Source: Novosphingobium resinovorum
Lineage (GTDB): Bacteria > Pseudomonadota > Alphaproteobacteria > Sphingomonadales > Sphingomonadaceae
NCBI RefSeq assembly: GCF_027922145.1
Contig: NZ_BSFC01000021.1
Span: 310,001-374,000 of the forward strand
Length of the DNA: 64,000 nt
Direction of reading: 5' to 3'
In this document: positions 20,837 to 29,168 of the stretch, piece after piece
How positions within the stretch are numbered: position 1 is the stretch's first letter
How the letters are laid out: the number at the start of each line of letters is the position of its first letter
Made by a program: the position numbers and the translations under genes
Notes under the pieces: generated by a model
Seen by the model: the letters and a program-made list of their open reading frames with translations, nothing else
What the model was told of the DNA's origin: nothing
Database searches by the model: none

Positions 20837-20850
20837 GTACTCGTGAGTAC
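20837..20850. promoter_or_regulatory. Dyad operator between SDR operon and TetR gene
   Basis: GTACTC and GAGTAC form a perfect 6-bp inverted repeat with a 2-base centre, in the 144-bp divergent region. It is 82 bases before the SDR start and 50 before the TetR start. Size and position suit a TetR-dimer operator controlling both directions. Confidence 0.6.
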
Positions 20851-20899
20851 GTTGCATAACGACGCGTTTCTTGTCAATGTCGCCCAACAAGGAAAAGCC

Positions 20900-21535
20900 G
20901 TGACGACACCTGAGCAAGACTTCATCGATTCCCCGTTCCGTTCGCCCGAGGACCGCCTTCGCGAGAAGGACCAGAAGCGCGAGGCCGTGCTGCTTGCGGC
21001 CGTGCGCGCCTTCAACGCGCGCGGCTTTCAGGCCGCCTCGCTGGACGAGGTCGCCGCCAGCCTGCGCATCAGCAAGCCGACGATCTACCGCTACCTCGGC
21101 AACAAGGAGCAGGTGCTGCTGGAGTGCATCAGCCGCGGCCTCGACCTGCTGCGCGAGGCGGCGGCGGAGGCCGAGCGCGAACCGGGCAACGGGCTGACGC
21201 GCCTCACGCATTTCCTGCGCCGCTATGCCGAGATCAACATGGACGATTTCGGCCGCTGCGTGGTGCGCACCGACGACAACGTGCTGTCCGAAGAAGGCCG
21301 CGCGCATTTCCGGGCGCTCAAGCGGCGGATCGACCAGGCGATGCGCGATCTGGTGGCGGCGGGCGTCGAGGACGGCTCGATCGCACCGCTCGATGTGCGG
21401 ATGACCGCGTTCACGCTGGCGGGCGCGCTCAACTGGCCAGGACAATGGTACGCGGCCCAAGGCGGACAGAGCGCCGAGGAACTGGCCGCCACGATGGTCG
21501 ACGTGCTGGTCCGGGGCCTCGCGCCGCGGGGGTGA
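20900..21535 (+). CDS. TetR-family transcriptional regulator
   Basis: 211-residue repressor. The HTH lies at about residues 35-60 (GFQAASLDEVAASLRISKPTIYRYLGNKE), followed by an all-helical ligand domain ending with LNWPGQWYAAQGG, a pattern common in acyl-CoA-responsive TetR regulators. A GTG start at 20900 is preferred because AAGGAAA lies just upstream; the frame extends to 20825, but that would run over the dyad operator. It is divergent from the acyl-CoA degradation operon, which it probably represses until an acyl-CoA intermediate accumulates. Confidence 0.87.
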   Translation: MTTPEQDFIDSPFRSPEDRLREKDQKREAVLLAAVRAFNARGFQAASLDEVAASLRISKPTIYRYLGNKEQVLLECISRGLDLLREAAAEAEREPGNGLTRLTHFLRRYAEINMDDFGRCVVRTDDNVLSEEGRAHFRALKRRIDQAMRDLVAAGVEDGSIAPLDVRMTAFTLAGALNWPGQWYAAQGGQSAEELAATMVDVLVRGLAPRG

Positions 21536-21558
21536 CGCCCTGCGCATTACCCCACCCT

Positions 21559-21634
21559 CGTCATTGCGAGCGCAGCGAAGCAATCCAGGGCGGTTTGCGC
21601 GGCCCTGGGTTGCTTCGCTACGCTCGCAATGACG
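21559..21634. repeat. REP-like palindrome, copy 3
   Basis: 33-base arms at 21559-21591 and 21602-21634 with a 10-base spacer; the right arm differs from a perfect match at two positions. It lies between the 3' ends of the convergent TetR and alcohol dehydrogenase genes, like copy 1. Confidence 0.88.
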
Positions 21635-21659
21635 AAAGGGTGCAGAGACATCGTGCTCT

Positions 21660-22763
21660 CTAGGGGACCAGCACTGCCTTGATGCACTCACCGCTCAGTT
21701 GCGCGGCGACCGCCTCGTTGATCTGCGCGAGGGGGTAAGTGCGGATCAGCTTGTCGAACGGGAAGCGGCCTTCGCGGTAAAGCTCGACCAACTGCGGGAT
21801 GAAAGTCTGGAGGTCGCTGTCGCCCTCGACGATGCCGTGGATGCGGTGGCCGTAAGTGATGAGCGAGGCGAGGTTGATCGACAGGCTGCTCTCGGGCCGA
21901 GGGGGCACGCCGACAAGGCCCAGCAGGCCGTGGCTGGACAACGATGCCAGCGCGGTTTCGACGACAGCCTCGCGCCCGCTCGTCTCGAAGGCGAACTCCA
22001 CGCCATCGGGGAGGATCGCCCGGATCGCGGCGCCGACATCGCCCTCAGCCGGATCGATGACGTGGGTTGCGCCAAGGTCCAGCGCCATGGCGCGGCGGGT
22101 GGCGAAGGGTTCGACGAGGATGATCGTCGCGCATTCCTGCACCACCGCGCCCATGACCGCCGCCAGCCCCACCGGGCCGCCGCCGAAGATCGCGATGCTC
22201 GATCCCGCCGGGCACGCCAGCGAGCGTATCACGCCGCCCGCGCCAGTCTGGAATCCGCAGCCCAAGGGCCCCAGCAGTTCGAGCGGCACGTCCTCGGCCT
22301 CGATCCTCACGAGGTTGCGTTCGTGCGTCACGGCATGGGCGGCGAAGGAGGACTGGCCGAAGAAGTTGGCCGAGACCGGCACGCCGTCGATGCTGATCGC
22401 GGTGCTGCCGTCGCCCCGCGCGCCTGCGTAGTTCAGCACCGGGAATTCGCGGCAGTAGGAGGGCAGGTGTTCTTCGCAGCGGGGGCAGTGGCCGCAACTG
22501 GAGAATCCCAGCACCACCCGGTCGCCGACCGCGACCTTGGTCACGCCTTCGCCCACGGCCTCGACGAACCCGGCGCCTTCGTGGCCGAGCACGGCGGGCA
22601 GCGGGATCGGGATGAACTGGTCGCGCGCGATGAGGTCGGTGTGGCACAGGCCGACGCCCGCGATCCGCACCCGCACCTCACCCGCGCGGGGCTCGGCAAG
22701 GTCGACCGGCTCGACGGTGAAGTCACCGTGGGCCTCGCGCGCGATGGCGGCGGTGGTGTGCAT
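21660..22763 (-). CDS. Zn-dependent aryl/allyl-alcohol dehydrogenase (MDR family)
   Basis: 367-residue medium-chain dehydrogenase oxidising an alcohol to an aldehyde with NAD. The catalytic zinc site is GLCHTD with GHEGAGFVE; the structural zinc lobe is CGHCPRCEEHLPSYC; the nucleotide motif is GGGPVGLAA. This arrangement is that of benzyl-alcohol dehydrogenases (XylB, AreB) and geraniol dehydrogenase GeoA. Start MHTTAAIAREAHG at 22763 follows family lengths; the longer open frame is not conserved. It is the last gene of a six-gene operon with an ALDH, so an alcohol-to-acid sequence is likely. Confidence 0.9.
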   Translation of the reverse strand: MHTTAAIAREAHGDFTVEPVDLAEPRAGEVRVRIAGVGLCHTDLIARDQFIPIPLPAVLGHEGAGFVEAVGEGVTKVAVGDRVVLGFSSCGHCPRCEEHLPSYCREFPVLNYAGARGDGSTAISIDGVPVSANFFGQSSFAAHAVTHERNLVRIEAEDVPLELLGPLGCGFQTGAGGVIRSLACPAGSSIAIFGGGPVGLAAVMGAVVQECATIILVEPFATRRAMALDLGATHVIDPAEGDVGAAIRAILPDGVEFAFETSGREAVVETALASLSSHGLLGLVGVPPRPESSLSINLASLITYGHRIHGIVEGDSDLQTFIPQLVELYREGRFPFDKLIRTYPLAQINEAVAAQLSGECIKAVLVP

Positions 22764-22774
22764 GGGGGCTCTCC

Positions 22775-23578
22775 TCAGGCTGCGGTGTAGCCGCCGTCGG
22801 CGGTGAATTCGGCGCCGGTCACGAAAGCGGCAGCGTCGCTGGCAAGGTATGCGATCATCGGCGCGATGTCGCTCGCCACGCCGAGGCGCTTCATCGGGAT
22901 CAGCGACGCCCAGGCCGCCAGCGCGACTTCGGGCGGGATCGGATTGCCCTGTGCATCCACCGGCGGCTCCCAGTCGGCGCCGAGGTTGGTCTGGACCGGA
23001 CCGGGCAGCACGCAGTTCACGCGGATGCCCGCGCTCGCCCACTCGTAGGCGACCGCCTTGCTGAGCGCCCGCACCGCGCCCTTGGTGGCGCTGTAGGCGG
23101 CGAACTGCGCACCCGCGACCTTGCCGTAAATCGAGGCCAGGTTGATGATCGAGGCCCCTGCGGCGCCCCCTGCGATGGCGGCCTTCATCAGCGGCTCGGC
23201 GGTCTGCATGCCGATGTAGACGCTTTCGACGTTGATGCGGCTCTGGCGGCGCAGAATCTCCACCGGGGCCTCGGAGAATGGGCGCGAGATCATGATGCCG
23301 GCGTTGTTCACCAGCACGTCGAGCTTGCCGAAGCGCTCCTTAACGGCGGCGGCGCAGGTCGCCCAGGCGGCCTCGTCGCTGACGTCGTGCGCCAATGCCA
23401 GCGCATCGCCGCAGGCTGCCGCCGTGTCGCGCGCACCGTCGAGGTTGAGGTCGCTGGCGATTACGCTAGCACCCTGGCGGGCGAGCGTCAGCGCCGTCTC
23501 CCGGCCGATGCCCGAGGCGGCGCCGGTGATCCAGCAGGTCTTGCCGGTCAGGTCGAACAGGGCACTCGGCATGGTCAT
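22775..23578 (-). CDS. SDR-family oxidoreductase
   Basis: 267-residue classical short-chain dehydrogenase. The N-terminal glycine motif TGAASGIGRE is at about residues 15-24, VNNAGIMISRP carries the NNAG signature, the catalytic Tyr-Lys pair is in AYSATKGAV, and the C-terminus ends with the usual FVTGAEFTADGGYTA. It probably interconverts an alcohol and a ketone or aldehyde. The MTMPSALF start overlaps the GFA gene's stop by 4 bases and lies in the terpenoid-like operon; the substrate is unknown. Confidence 0.9.
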   Translation of the reverse strand: MTMPSALFDLTGKTCWITGAASGIGRETALTLARQGASVIASDLNLDGARDTAAACGDALALAHDVSDEAAWATCAAAVKERFGKLDVLVNNAGIMISRPFSEAPVEILRRQSRINVESVYIGMQTAEPLMKAAIAGGAAGASIINLASIYGKVAGAQFAAYSATKGAVRALSKAVAYEWASAGIRVNCVLPGPVQTNLGADWEPPVDAQGNPIPPEVALAAWASLIPMKRLGVASDIAPMIAYLASDAAAFVTGAEFTADGGYTAA

Positions 23579-23991
23579 TCTCCGATATTGGAACGGGCGT
23601 GGCGCTCGGCGGCCACGGGAGGGAGCCATGGCAGGCTGCCATCGCAGTAGGCTTCGAGGGCGGGCGTCCAGCGCCCCGGTTCGTCGAGGGTGCCGCCCTT
23701 GATGAGCGTCAGCCCCGGCAGCGCGCCCGCGATCGAGACGATGGGCGAGCCGCAAGTGCGGCAGAAGTGGCGCGAAACGGGCTGGCCGCTGTCGCCCACA
23801 TCCTCGAACACCCGCGTCTCGCCCTGCCGGGAGAAGGCCGCGTCGGTCACCGCGATGACCAGCGAAAAGGCGCTGCCGGACTGTCGCTGGCAATGGCGGC
23901 AGTGGCATACTGCGGCGAGCAGCGGCTCGCCCTCGAAAGCATAGCGGAGCTGCCCGCAGAGGCAGCCGCCGGAATGGGTTTCCTGCGTCAT
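23575..23991 (-). CDS. GFA-domain (CENP-V/GFA) zinc protein
   Basis: 138-residue protein of the GFA (glutathione-dependent formaldehyde-activating enzyme) family, a small zinc-binding beta-fold. The conserved cysteines are visible in GGCLCGQLRY, VCHCRHCQRQSG and FCRTCGSP. The biochemical role of most GFA proteins is unproved; formaldehyde or aldehyde scavenging is a possibility here, because its neighbours on both sides are an ALDH and an SDR with 4-base overlaps. The family name should not be read as proof of function. Confidence 0.85.
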   Translation of the reverse strand: MTQETHSGGCLCGQLRYAFEGEPLLAAVCHCRHCQRQSGSAFSLVIAVTDAAFSRQGETRVFEDVGDSGQPVSRHFCRTCGSPIVSIAGALPGLTLIKGGTLDEPGRWTPALEAYCDGSLPWLPPVAAERHARSNIGE

Positions 23992-25445
23992 AGGGCCATC
24001 ACCACCGACTTGGGTTCCAGATAGGCGTCGAGCACTTCGCTGCCGCTTTCGCGCCCGATGCCGGACATCTTCATGCCGCCGAAGGGGAAGGCCGGGTCGG
24101 CCAGCATCACGCAGTTGACGAAAACGGTGCCCGCCTCCAGCGCGGCGGAGGCCCGGTGCGCGGTGGCCAGATCGCGGGTGAAGACATGCGCGGCAAGGCC
24201 GAAGGCGCTGTCGTTGGCGAGCGCGATGGCTTCCTCGATATCGTCGAACGGCGCGGTGGCGAGGACCGGGCCGAACACCTCGTCGCGCATCACTTCGGCG
24301 GCGGCGGGGACGTTTCGCAGCACCGTGGGAGCGTGGTAGAAGCCGCGCTCGGGCAACGCGGCGGCGGACGGCATGACCTCGATCCCGGCTGCCCTTGCCC
24401 GCTCGACGAAGCCCGTGACGCGCGCGTGCTGGCGGGCGCTGATGAGCGGGCCGAGCTGGCTGGCGCGGTCTGCACTTGGCCCCAGCTTCTGCGCACTGCC
24501 GACGGCGGCGATGCCTTCGAGCACTTCGTCGTAGACCGAGCTGTGCACGTAGAGCCGCGTGCCCGCGTAGCAGACCTGGCCTGAGTTGAAGAAGCACCCC
24601 ATCGCCGCCTGCGGGATGGCGGAAGCAAGATCGGCATCGGCGCAGATGATCGAGGGCGACTTGCCGCCCAGTTCCAGCGTCACGCGCTTGAGGTCCGGCA
24701 CCGAGGCGGCGAGGATCGCCTGCCCGGTCGCGGTGGAGCCGGTGAAGGCCACCTTGACGATGCGCGGGTGCGCGGCCAGCGCCGCGCCGGTCGCGCCGTC
24801 TCCGGTGACAACGCCGAGCACGCCTTCGGGAAGCCCCGCGATGCGCGCCAGTTCGACCAGCCGCAGCGCGCTGAGCGGGGTCTCCGGCGCGGGCTTCAGG
24901 ACGACGGTGCAGCCCGCCGCCAGCGCCGGTGCGACCTTCCACATCGCCAGCACCAGCGGGAAATTCCACGGCGTGATCGCCGCGACGACGCCGATCGGCT
25001 CACGCCGCGAATAGACGTGATAGTCGCCCGGCGTCGCGGAAAGCGTCCCCGCCCGGCCCGCCAGCTTCGAAGGCCAGCCCGCATAGGCGCGCAGCCAGGA
25101 AATCGCGGCGGGAATGTCCACTGCCTCGACAATGCTGACGGGCTTGCCGGTATCGAGCGCCTCCAGCGCGGCGAGGCGCGGCAGGTCAGCTTCCATCGCA
25201 TCGGCCAGCTTGTGCAGCAGCCGCTCGCGCGCCAGCAGGGCAAGGCCGCGCCATTGAGGCGCGCGGAAAGCCTGCCATGCCGCCTCCACCACCTGATCGA
25301 CGTCGGAGGCGGAGGCCACCGGGATTTCCGCGAAAGTGGTTTCCGAGCACGGGTCCACATCGGGCAGCGTCGCCGCCGTGGCCAGCCGGTCCCCGCCCGC
25401 CGTCAGCGCCAGATAGGGAAGTTCCAGACCGTCGAAACCAAGCAA
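23988..25445 (-). CDS. Aldehyde dehydrogenase
   Basis: 485-residue NAD(P)-dependent aldehyde dehydrogenase. The cofactor segment AITPWNFPL, the FTGSTATGQAI glycine stretch, the general base in LELGGKSPS, and the nucleophile cysteine in GQVCYAGTRLYV are all present. A TTG start at 25445 is proposed because AGGAG lies 8 bases before it; a GTG overlapping the P450 stop is the alternative. In the operon it would oxidise the aldehyde made by the Zn alcohol dehydrogenase to the acid, as GeoB does in monoterpene-alcohol degradation. The acid would then be activated by a CoA ligase such as that at 29169. Confidence 0.92.
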   Translation of the reverse strand: MLGFDGLELPYLALTAGGDRLATAATLPDVDPCSETTFAEIPVASASDVDQVVEAAWQAFRAPQWRGLALLARERLLHKLADAMEADLPRLAALEALDTGKPVSIVEAVDIPAAISWLRAYAGWPSKLAGRAGTLSATPGDYHVYSRREPIGVVAAITPWNFPLVLAMWKVAPALAAGCTVVLKPAPETPLSALRLVELARIAGLPEGVLGVVTGDGATGAALAAHPRIVKVAFTGSTATGQAILAASVPDLKRVTLELGGKSPSIICADADLASAIPQAAMGCFFNSGQVCYAGTRLYVHSSVYDEVLEGIAAVGSAQKLGPSADRASQLGPLISARQHARVTGFVERARAAGIEVMPSAAALPERGFYHAPTVLRNVPAAAEVMRDEVFGPVLATAPFDDIEEAIALANDSAFGLAAHVFTRDLATAHRASAALEAGTVFVNCVMLADPAFPFGGMKMSGIGRESGSEVLDAYLEPKSVVMAL

Positions 25446-25459
25446 AGTCGTGTCTCCTG

Positions 25460-26692
25460 TCACGCCGGGGCCAGCACTACGTCGAGGTTCTTGAGGCCGT
25501 TGATGAAATTGGACCGGAACCGGCGCGGAGGCGACTGGACCGTAAAGCCCGCCACCCGCTCGGCCAGGATGCCGAAAGCGACGCGCAGTTGCATCTCCGC
25601 CAGCCGCGAGCCGACGCAGACATGCTGCCCGGTGCCGAAGCCCAAGTGCTGGATATTGCCGCGCCCTACGTCGAAGCGGTGCGGATCGGGGAACACGCTT
25701 TCGTCGCGGTTGGCGGCGATATACCACATCACGACCTTGTCGCCCTTGCGGATCGCCTGCCCGCCGATCTCGGTATCCGCCATGGCGGTGCGGCGCATAT
25801 GCATGACCGGGCTGGCGTACCGTACCATCTCGCGCACGGCGTTCTTCAGAAGGTCAGGCTCGGCGCGGATGCGGTCCCACTGATCGGGGTTCTCGGCGAA
25901 GGCGACTATGCTGTGGCTCAGCGAATTGCGTGTCGTCTCATTGGCGCCGACCAGCGCGAGGATCATGTTGCCGGTGAATTCGCGCAAGGTGACAGGGCTA
26001 CCGTTCACCTCCATCGTCGCCAGCAAGGTGGCAAGATCCTGCCCCGGCGCGGCGCGGCGTTCCTCGAACAGCTGACCGCAGAAGGCCATGAATTCGCCGA
26101 GGATCGTCGCCATCGCCTCGGGGCTCTGGCGGAAGTCCGGGTCGTCCTCGCCGACGAAGGCGTTGGTCCAGTCGTAGAGCTTCACCCACATGTCCGCGGG
26201 CAGGTCGAACAGCTCGCACAAGGTCAGCAGCGGCAGCGGCGCGGACAGCAGCGGCACGATGTTCACAGGCTCGCCGAGCGGGATCTTGTCCACCAGCGCA
26301 AGGCAGCGTTCGCGGATGCGCTCCTCGATCCCGGCAAGGCGACCCGGGGCTACGGCAGGCATGATGAACTTGCGGTACTGGGTATGCGTGGGCGGGTCGA
26401 TCGAGATGAACGGCACCCCGATCGCCGATTCCCCCGCGCCCGTCAGTCCCACCTCATTCTCGTTGAAGATGCGGTGGCCGCCGTTTTCGCTGGCCGAGGA
26501 GAACAGCGCCGGATTGCGCGATACCTCGACGATATCGGCATAGCGGGTGAGCGACCAGAAGCCCGCCCCGTCGCTTTCCGGGTTCCAGTAGACCGGCTCC
26601 ATGCTGCGCAGCATTTCGAACACGTCATGCGGCGCGCGGTCGAGGTAGAGGTCGGGATCTTTGAGGTCCGGTCGAGTCAGGGTCGGGCTCAT
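25460..26692 (-). CDS. Cytochrome P450
   Basis: 410-residue soluble bacterial P450. The heme-ligand motif is FGTGQHVCVG with C359; the I-helix oxygen-activating segment is LALVGANETTRNSLSH; the ExxR helix is present in AVREMVRYASP. Such enzymes hydroxylate a substrate with electrons from a ferredoxin and reductase; neither partner gene is nearby, so these must come from elsewhere. The MSPTLTRPD start has GGAGG seven bases upstream. It lies between the TonB receptor and the ALDH. Resemblance is to the terpene- and steroid-oxidising class I P450s (CYP108/111-like), by feel only; I cannot assign a family number. Confidence 0.92.
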   Translation of the reverse strand: MSPTLTRPDLKDPDLYLDRAPHDVFEMLRSMEPVYWNPESDGAGFWSLTRYADIVEVSRNPALFSSASENGGHRIFNENEVGLTGAGESAIGVPFISIDPPTHTQYRKFIMPAVAPGRLAGIEERIRERCLALVDKIPLGEPVNIVPLLSAPLPLLTLCELFDLPADMWVKLYDWTNAFVGEDDPDFRQSPEAMATILGEFMAFCGQLFEERRAAPGQDLATLLATMEVNGSPVTLREFTGNMILALVGANETTRNSLSHSIVAFAENPDQWDRIRAEPDLLKNAVREMVRYASPVMHMRRTAMADTEIGGQAIRKGDKVVMWYIAANRDESVFPDPHRFDVGRGNIQHLGFGTGQHVCVGSRLAEMQLRVAFGILAERVAGFTVQSPPRRFRSNFINGLKNLDVVLAPA

Positions 26693-26706
26693 GGCGTTCC
26701 CTCCGC

Positions 26707-28950
26707 TCAAAAGCTGACGCGCGCGGTCACGCCGTAGGTACGCGGCGCGGCGGGGACGAGCAGGTTGTAGTTGAAGCCCGCACCGCGCAGGTCGAGGCCG
26801 TAGGCCAGCACCTTGCGGTTGAATGCGTTGTTGATCCAGCCGCGCAGCTCGATGTTGTCATGCTGCCAGGCGAGCGCCGCATCGACCTTGGCATAGGCAC
26901 CCTGCTGCAGTTCGGAATTGACTTGTCCGGTGCCCGCCACGTCGGTCGTGTTGAAGGGCGAGAAGTACTGGCGGCTGAAGTAGTTGACCGAGGGCGAGAA
27001 AGTCACGCTGTCGCGCCCGGTGTCGAACACCTTCCAGTCCACTCCGAACTGCGCGGTCCAGCGCGGAGCGAAGGGCAGCGCGTTGCCGGACAGGTCGACG
27101 CCCTGCAGCGACAGTTCCTTGTAGGTCGCGTGGAGATAGCCGCCCGAGGCGTTGATCGTGAAGCCGGGCGCGGGGCGCAAGGTGGCCTCGATCTCGCCGC
27201 CGTAGACTTCGGCCTTGGGTGCGTTGACGAGGAAGTTGACCGGACCGGCGCGCAAGTCCTGCACCTGCTGGTTGGTGTAGTCGTAGTAGAACCCCGCCGC
27301 CGACAGCGTCAACATGTTGCCCAGCAGGCGGCCCTTCACGCCCGCCTCGTAGGCATTGACGCGCTCGGGCTCGACGTAGTTGACGCCTGCCGAGGAGGTG
27401 TAGCTGCCGCCGTTGAACGCGCCCGAACGATAGCCGCGGCTGTAGCTGGCGTAGACCAGCAACCCGTTGTCGAAGGTATAGCTCAGCGCAGCGCGGCCGG
27501 TGAGCGCGTTGTTCTTGCCGTCGAGGTTGAAACGCGCGTTGGGGTCGTAGGCGCAAGTGCCCGGCGCGCCGCTGCACGGCACGGTGGAGGCGATCGGCGT
27601 CATCGCATCGTCCACGCCGCCCGCGAACAGGAAGGCATAGCCGTCGCGGTACTGGCCGCGATCCCAGGTGTAGCGCGCGCCCAGCGTCAGGACGAGCTTG
27701 TCGGTCAGGTCGTAGTCGCCCTGAAGGAACGCGGCGTAGGAGCGGCGGCTCTGGCGGTAGTGCTGGAAGAACCCGCCGTCGACGCCCGCGCCCAGCGCGC
27801 TGCCGATGTTGAAGCGGTTGTCGGTGACGGTGCGGTCCCAGCCATAGAACAGGCCGCCGACGAGTTTCAGCGCATCGCCTTCGTAATTGATCCGCGCTTC
27901 CTCGCTGAACTGGCGGAATCCGGACTGCCACGTGATGTCGAGCACGTCGTTGGGCGATCCATCAGCCGCCTGATCGAGATCGAGCTTGCCGCCGTCATAC
28001 GATGTGATCGAGGTGAAGGTGACGGTGGGGCTCAACTCCACCGAGACGTTGCCCGCGATGCCCCATGCGTCGGTGCGGCTGAGGCCGACGCGGTTCTCGT
28101 TGATCTCGAAGAAGCCGAGGTTCGATGCGGCGCGTTCGCTCGGGATGCCGAGCGGGGTCGCCTGCGTGCCGCGATCGCGTCCGGCATAGGCGCGGATCTT
28201 GATGTCGACGGCGCCGTTGCCGGGCTTGGCGCGCAGGGCGACGCGGCCCTGCAGCGAGTCCACGCTGTTGGCATCGCGGCCGCCGGGGTAGACGTTGCGG
28301 ATCTGTCCGTCGCCCTTTTCGTAGTTCGCGGCGATGCGCAGGCCGAGTTCATCCTCGACCATGGTTGTCTCTACCGCGCCCTGCGCCTTGAACGTGTTGT
28401 AGTTGCCGTAGCCCGCCTGAAGGTAGCCTTGAGTGCCGTTGAGTGCCGGTTGCCGCGTGATGAAATTGATGGCGCCGCCGGTCGTATTCCGGCCGAAAAG
28501 CGTGCCTTGCGGGCCGCGCAGCACTTCCACGCGGTCGAGGTCGAACAGGCCCATGCCATGGCTGGTGCGCGCGGCGATGTAGACGTCGTCGATGTAGACG
28601 CCGACCGGCGATGCCTGGTTGGAGTTGAACTCGTTCGCCACGCTGATGCCGCGCAGCGAGAAGTTGGGCTGGGTGCGCCCGAACGAGCTGCTGACCTGCA
28701 GGTTCGGCACCGCCGTCGCGAGTGAGGCGGAGTTGGTAATTCCCTTTGATTCCAGTGCGTCACCGCCCAATGCAGAGATCGCCAGCGGCACGTCGAGCAG
28801 CGACTGCGAACGGCGCTGCGCGGTGACGATGATGTCTCCGGCAACGGCGTCGCTGCCCTGCGGAGCCTGCGTCGCCTCTTGCGCGAGCGCGATGTTGGAA
28901 ACGCCGCAGCTCAGGATGACGGACGCGATTCCAGCCTTGGTGATGTTCAT
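26707..28950 (-). CDS. TonB-dependent receptor
   Basis: 747-residue outer-membrane receptor. MNITKAGIASVILSCGVSN starts the signal peptide, cut near ALAQE. The plug carries GDIIVTAQRRSQSLLDVPLA and the conserved LFDLDRVEVLRGPQGTLFGR and TTGGAINFITRQP. The barrel ends with AARTYGVTARVSF. The ATG at 28950 with AGGAG nine bases upstream is preferred over the GTG at 28956. It is the first gene of a six-gene operon leading into the P450, so it should import the operon's hydrophobic substrate across the outer membrane. The promoter lies in the 218-bp divergent region to 29168. Confidence 0.92.
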   Translation of the reverse strand: MNITKAGIASVILSCGVSNIALAQEATQAPQGSDAVAGDIIVTAQRRSQSLLDVPLAISALGGDALESKGITNSASLATAVPNLQVSSSFGRTQPNFSLRGISVANEFNSNQASPVGVYIDDVYIAARTSHGMGLFDLDRVEVLRGPQGTLFGRNTTGGAINFITRQPALNGTQGYLQAGYGNYNTFKAQGAVETTMVEDELGLRIAANYEKGDGQIRNVYPGGRDANSVDSLQGRVALRAKPGNGAVDIKIRAYAGRDRGTQATPLGIPSERAASNLGFFEINENRVGLSRTDAWGIAGNVSVELSPTVTFTSITSYDGGKLDLDQAADGSPNDVLDITWQSGFRQFSEEARINYEGDALKLVGGLFYGWDRTVTDNRFNIGSALGAGVDGGFFQHYRQSRRSYAAFLQGDYDLTDKLVLTLGARYTWDRGQYRDGYAFLFAGGVDDAMTPIASTVPCSGAPGTCAYDPNARFNLDGKNNALTGRAALSYTFDNGLLVYASYSRGYRSGAFNGGSYTSSAGVNYVEPERVNAYEAGVKGRLLGNMLTLSAAGFYYDYTNQQVQDLRAGPVNFLVNAPKAEVYGGEIEATLRPAPGFTINASGGYLHATYKELSLQGVDLSGNALPFAPRWTAQFGVDWKVFDTGRDSVTFSPSVNYFSRQYFSPFNTTDVAGTGQVNSELQQGAYAKVDAALAWQHDNIELRGWINNAFNRKVLAYGLDLRGAGFNYNLLVPAAPRTYGVTARVSF

Positions 28951-29168
28951 GTGCACCTCTCCTCCCTCGCCCCGTTTTTCATCTCAGGGGCTTCGTCGGG
29001 TTGCCCCATGACTAGCCGCTGCGGGCCTCCATGGCTTTAACCGGGCTTGATCCCGTTTTTGTCATTTCTTGCGCTCGCCTTGAGCCCTCGCCCTCTTGCG
29101 CCCCAATGTCGCGGAGACGGCGGATCGACAGAGTCCGCGCCCGAACTTGCCCGAGAGAGGTTTCATCG

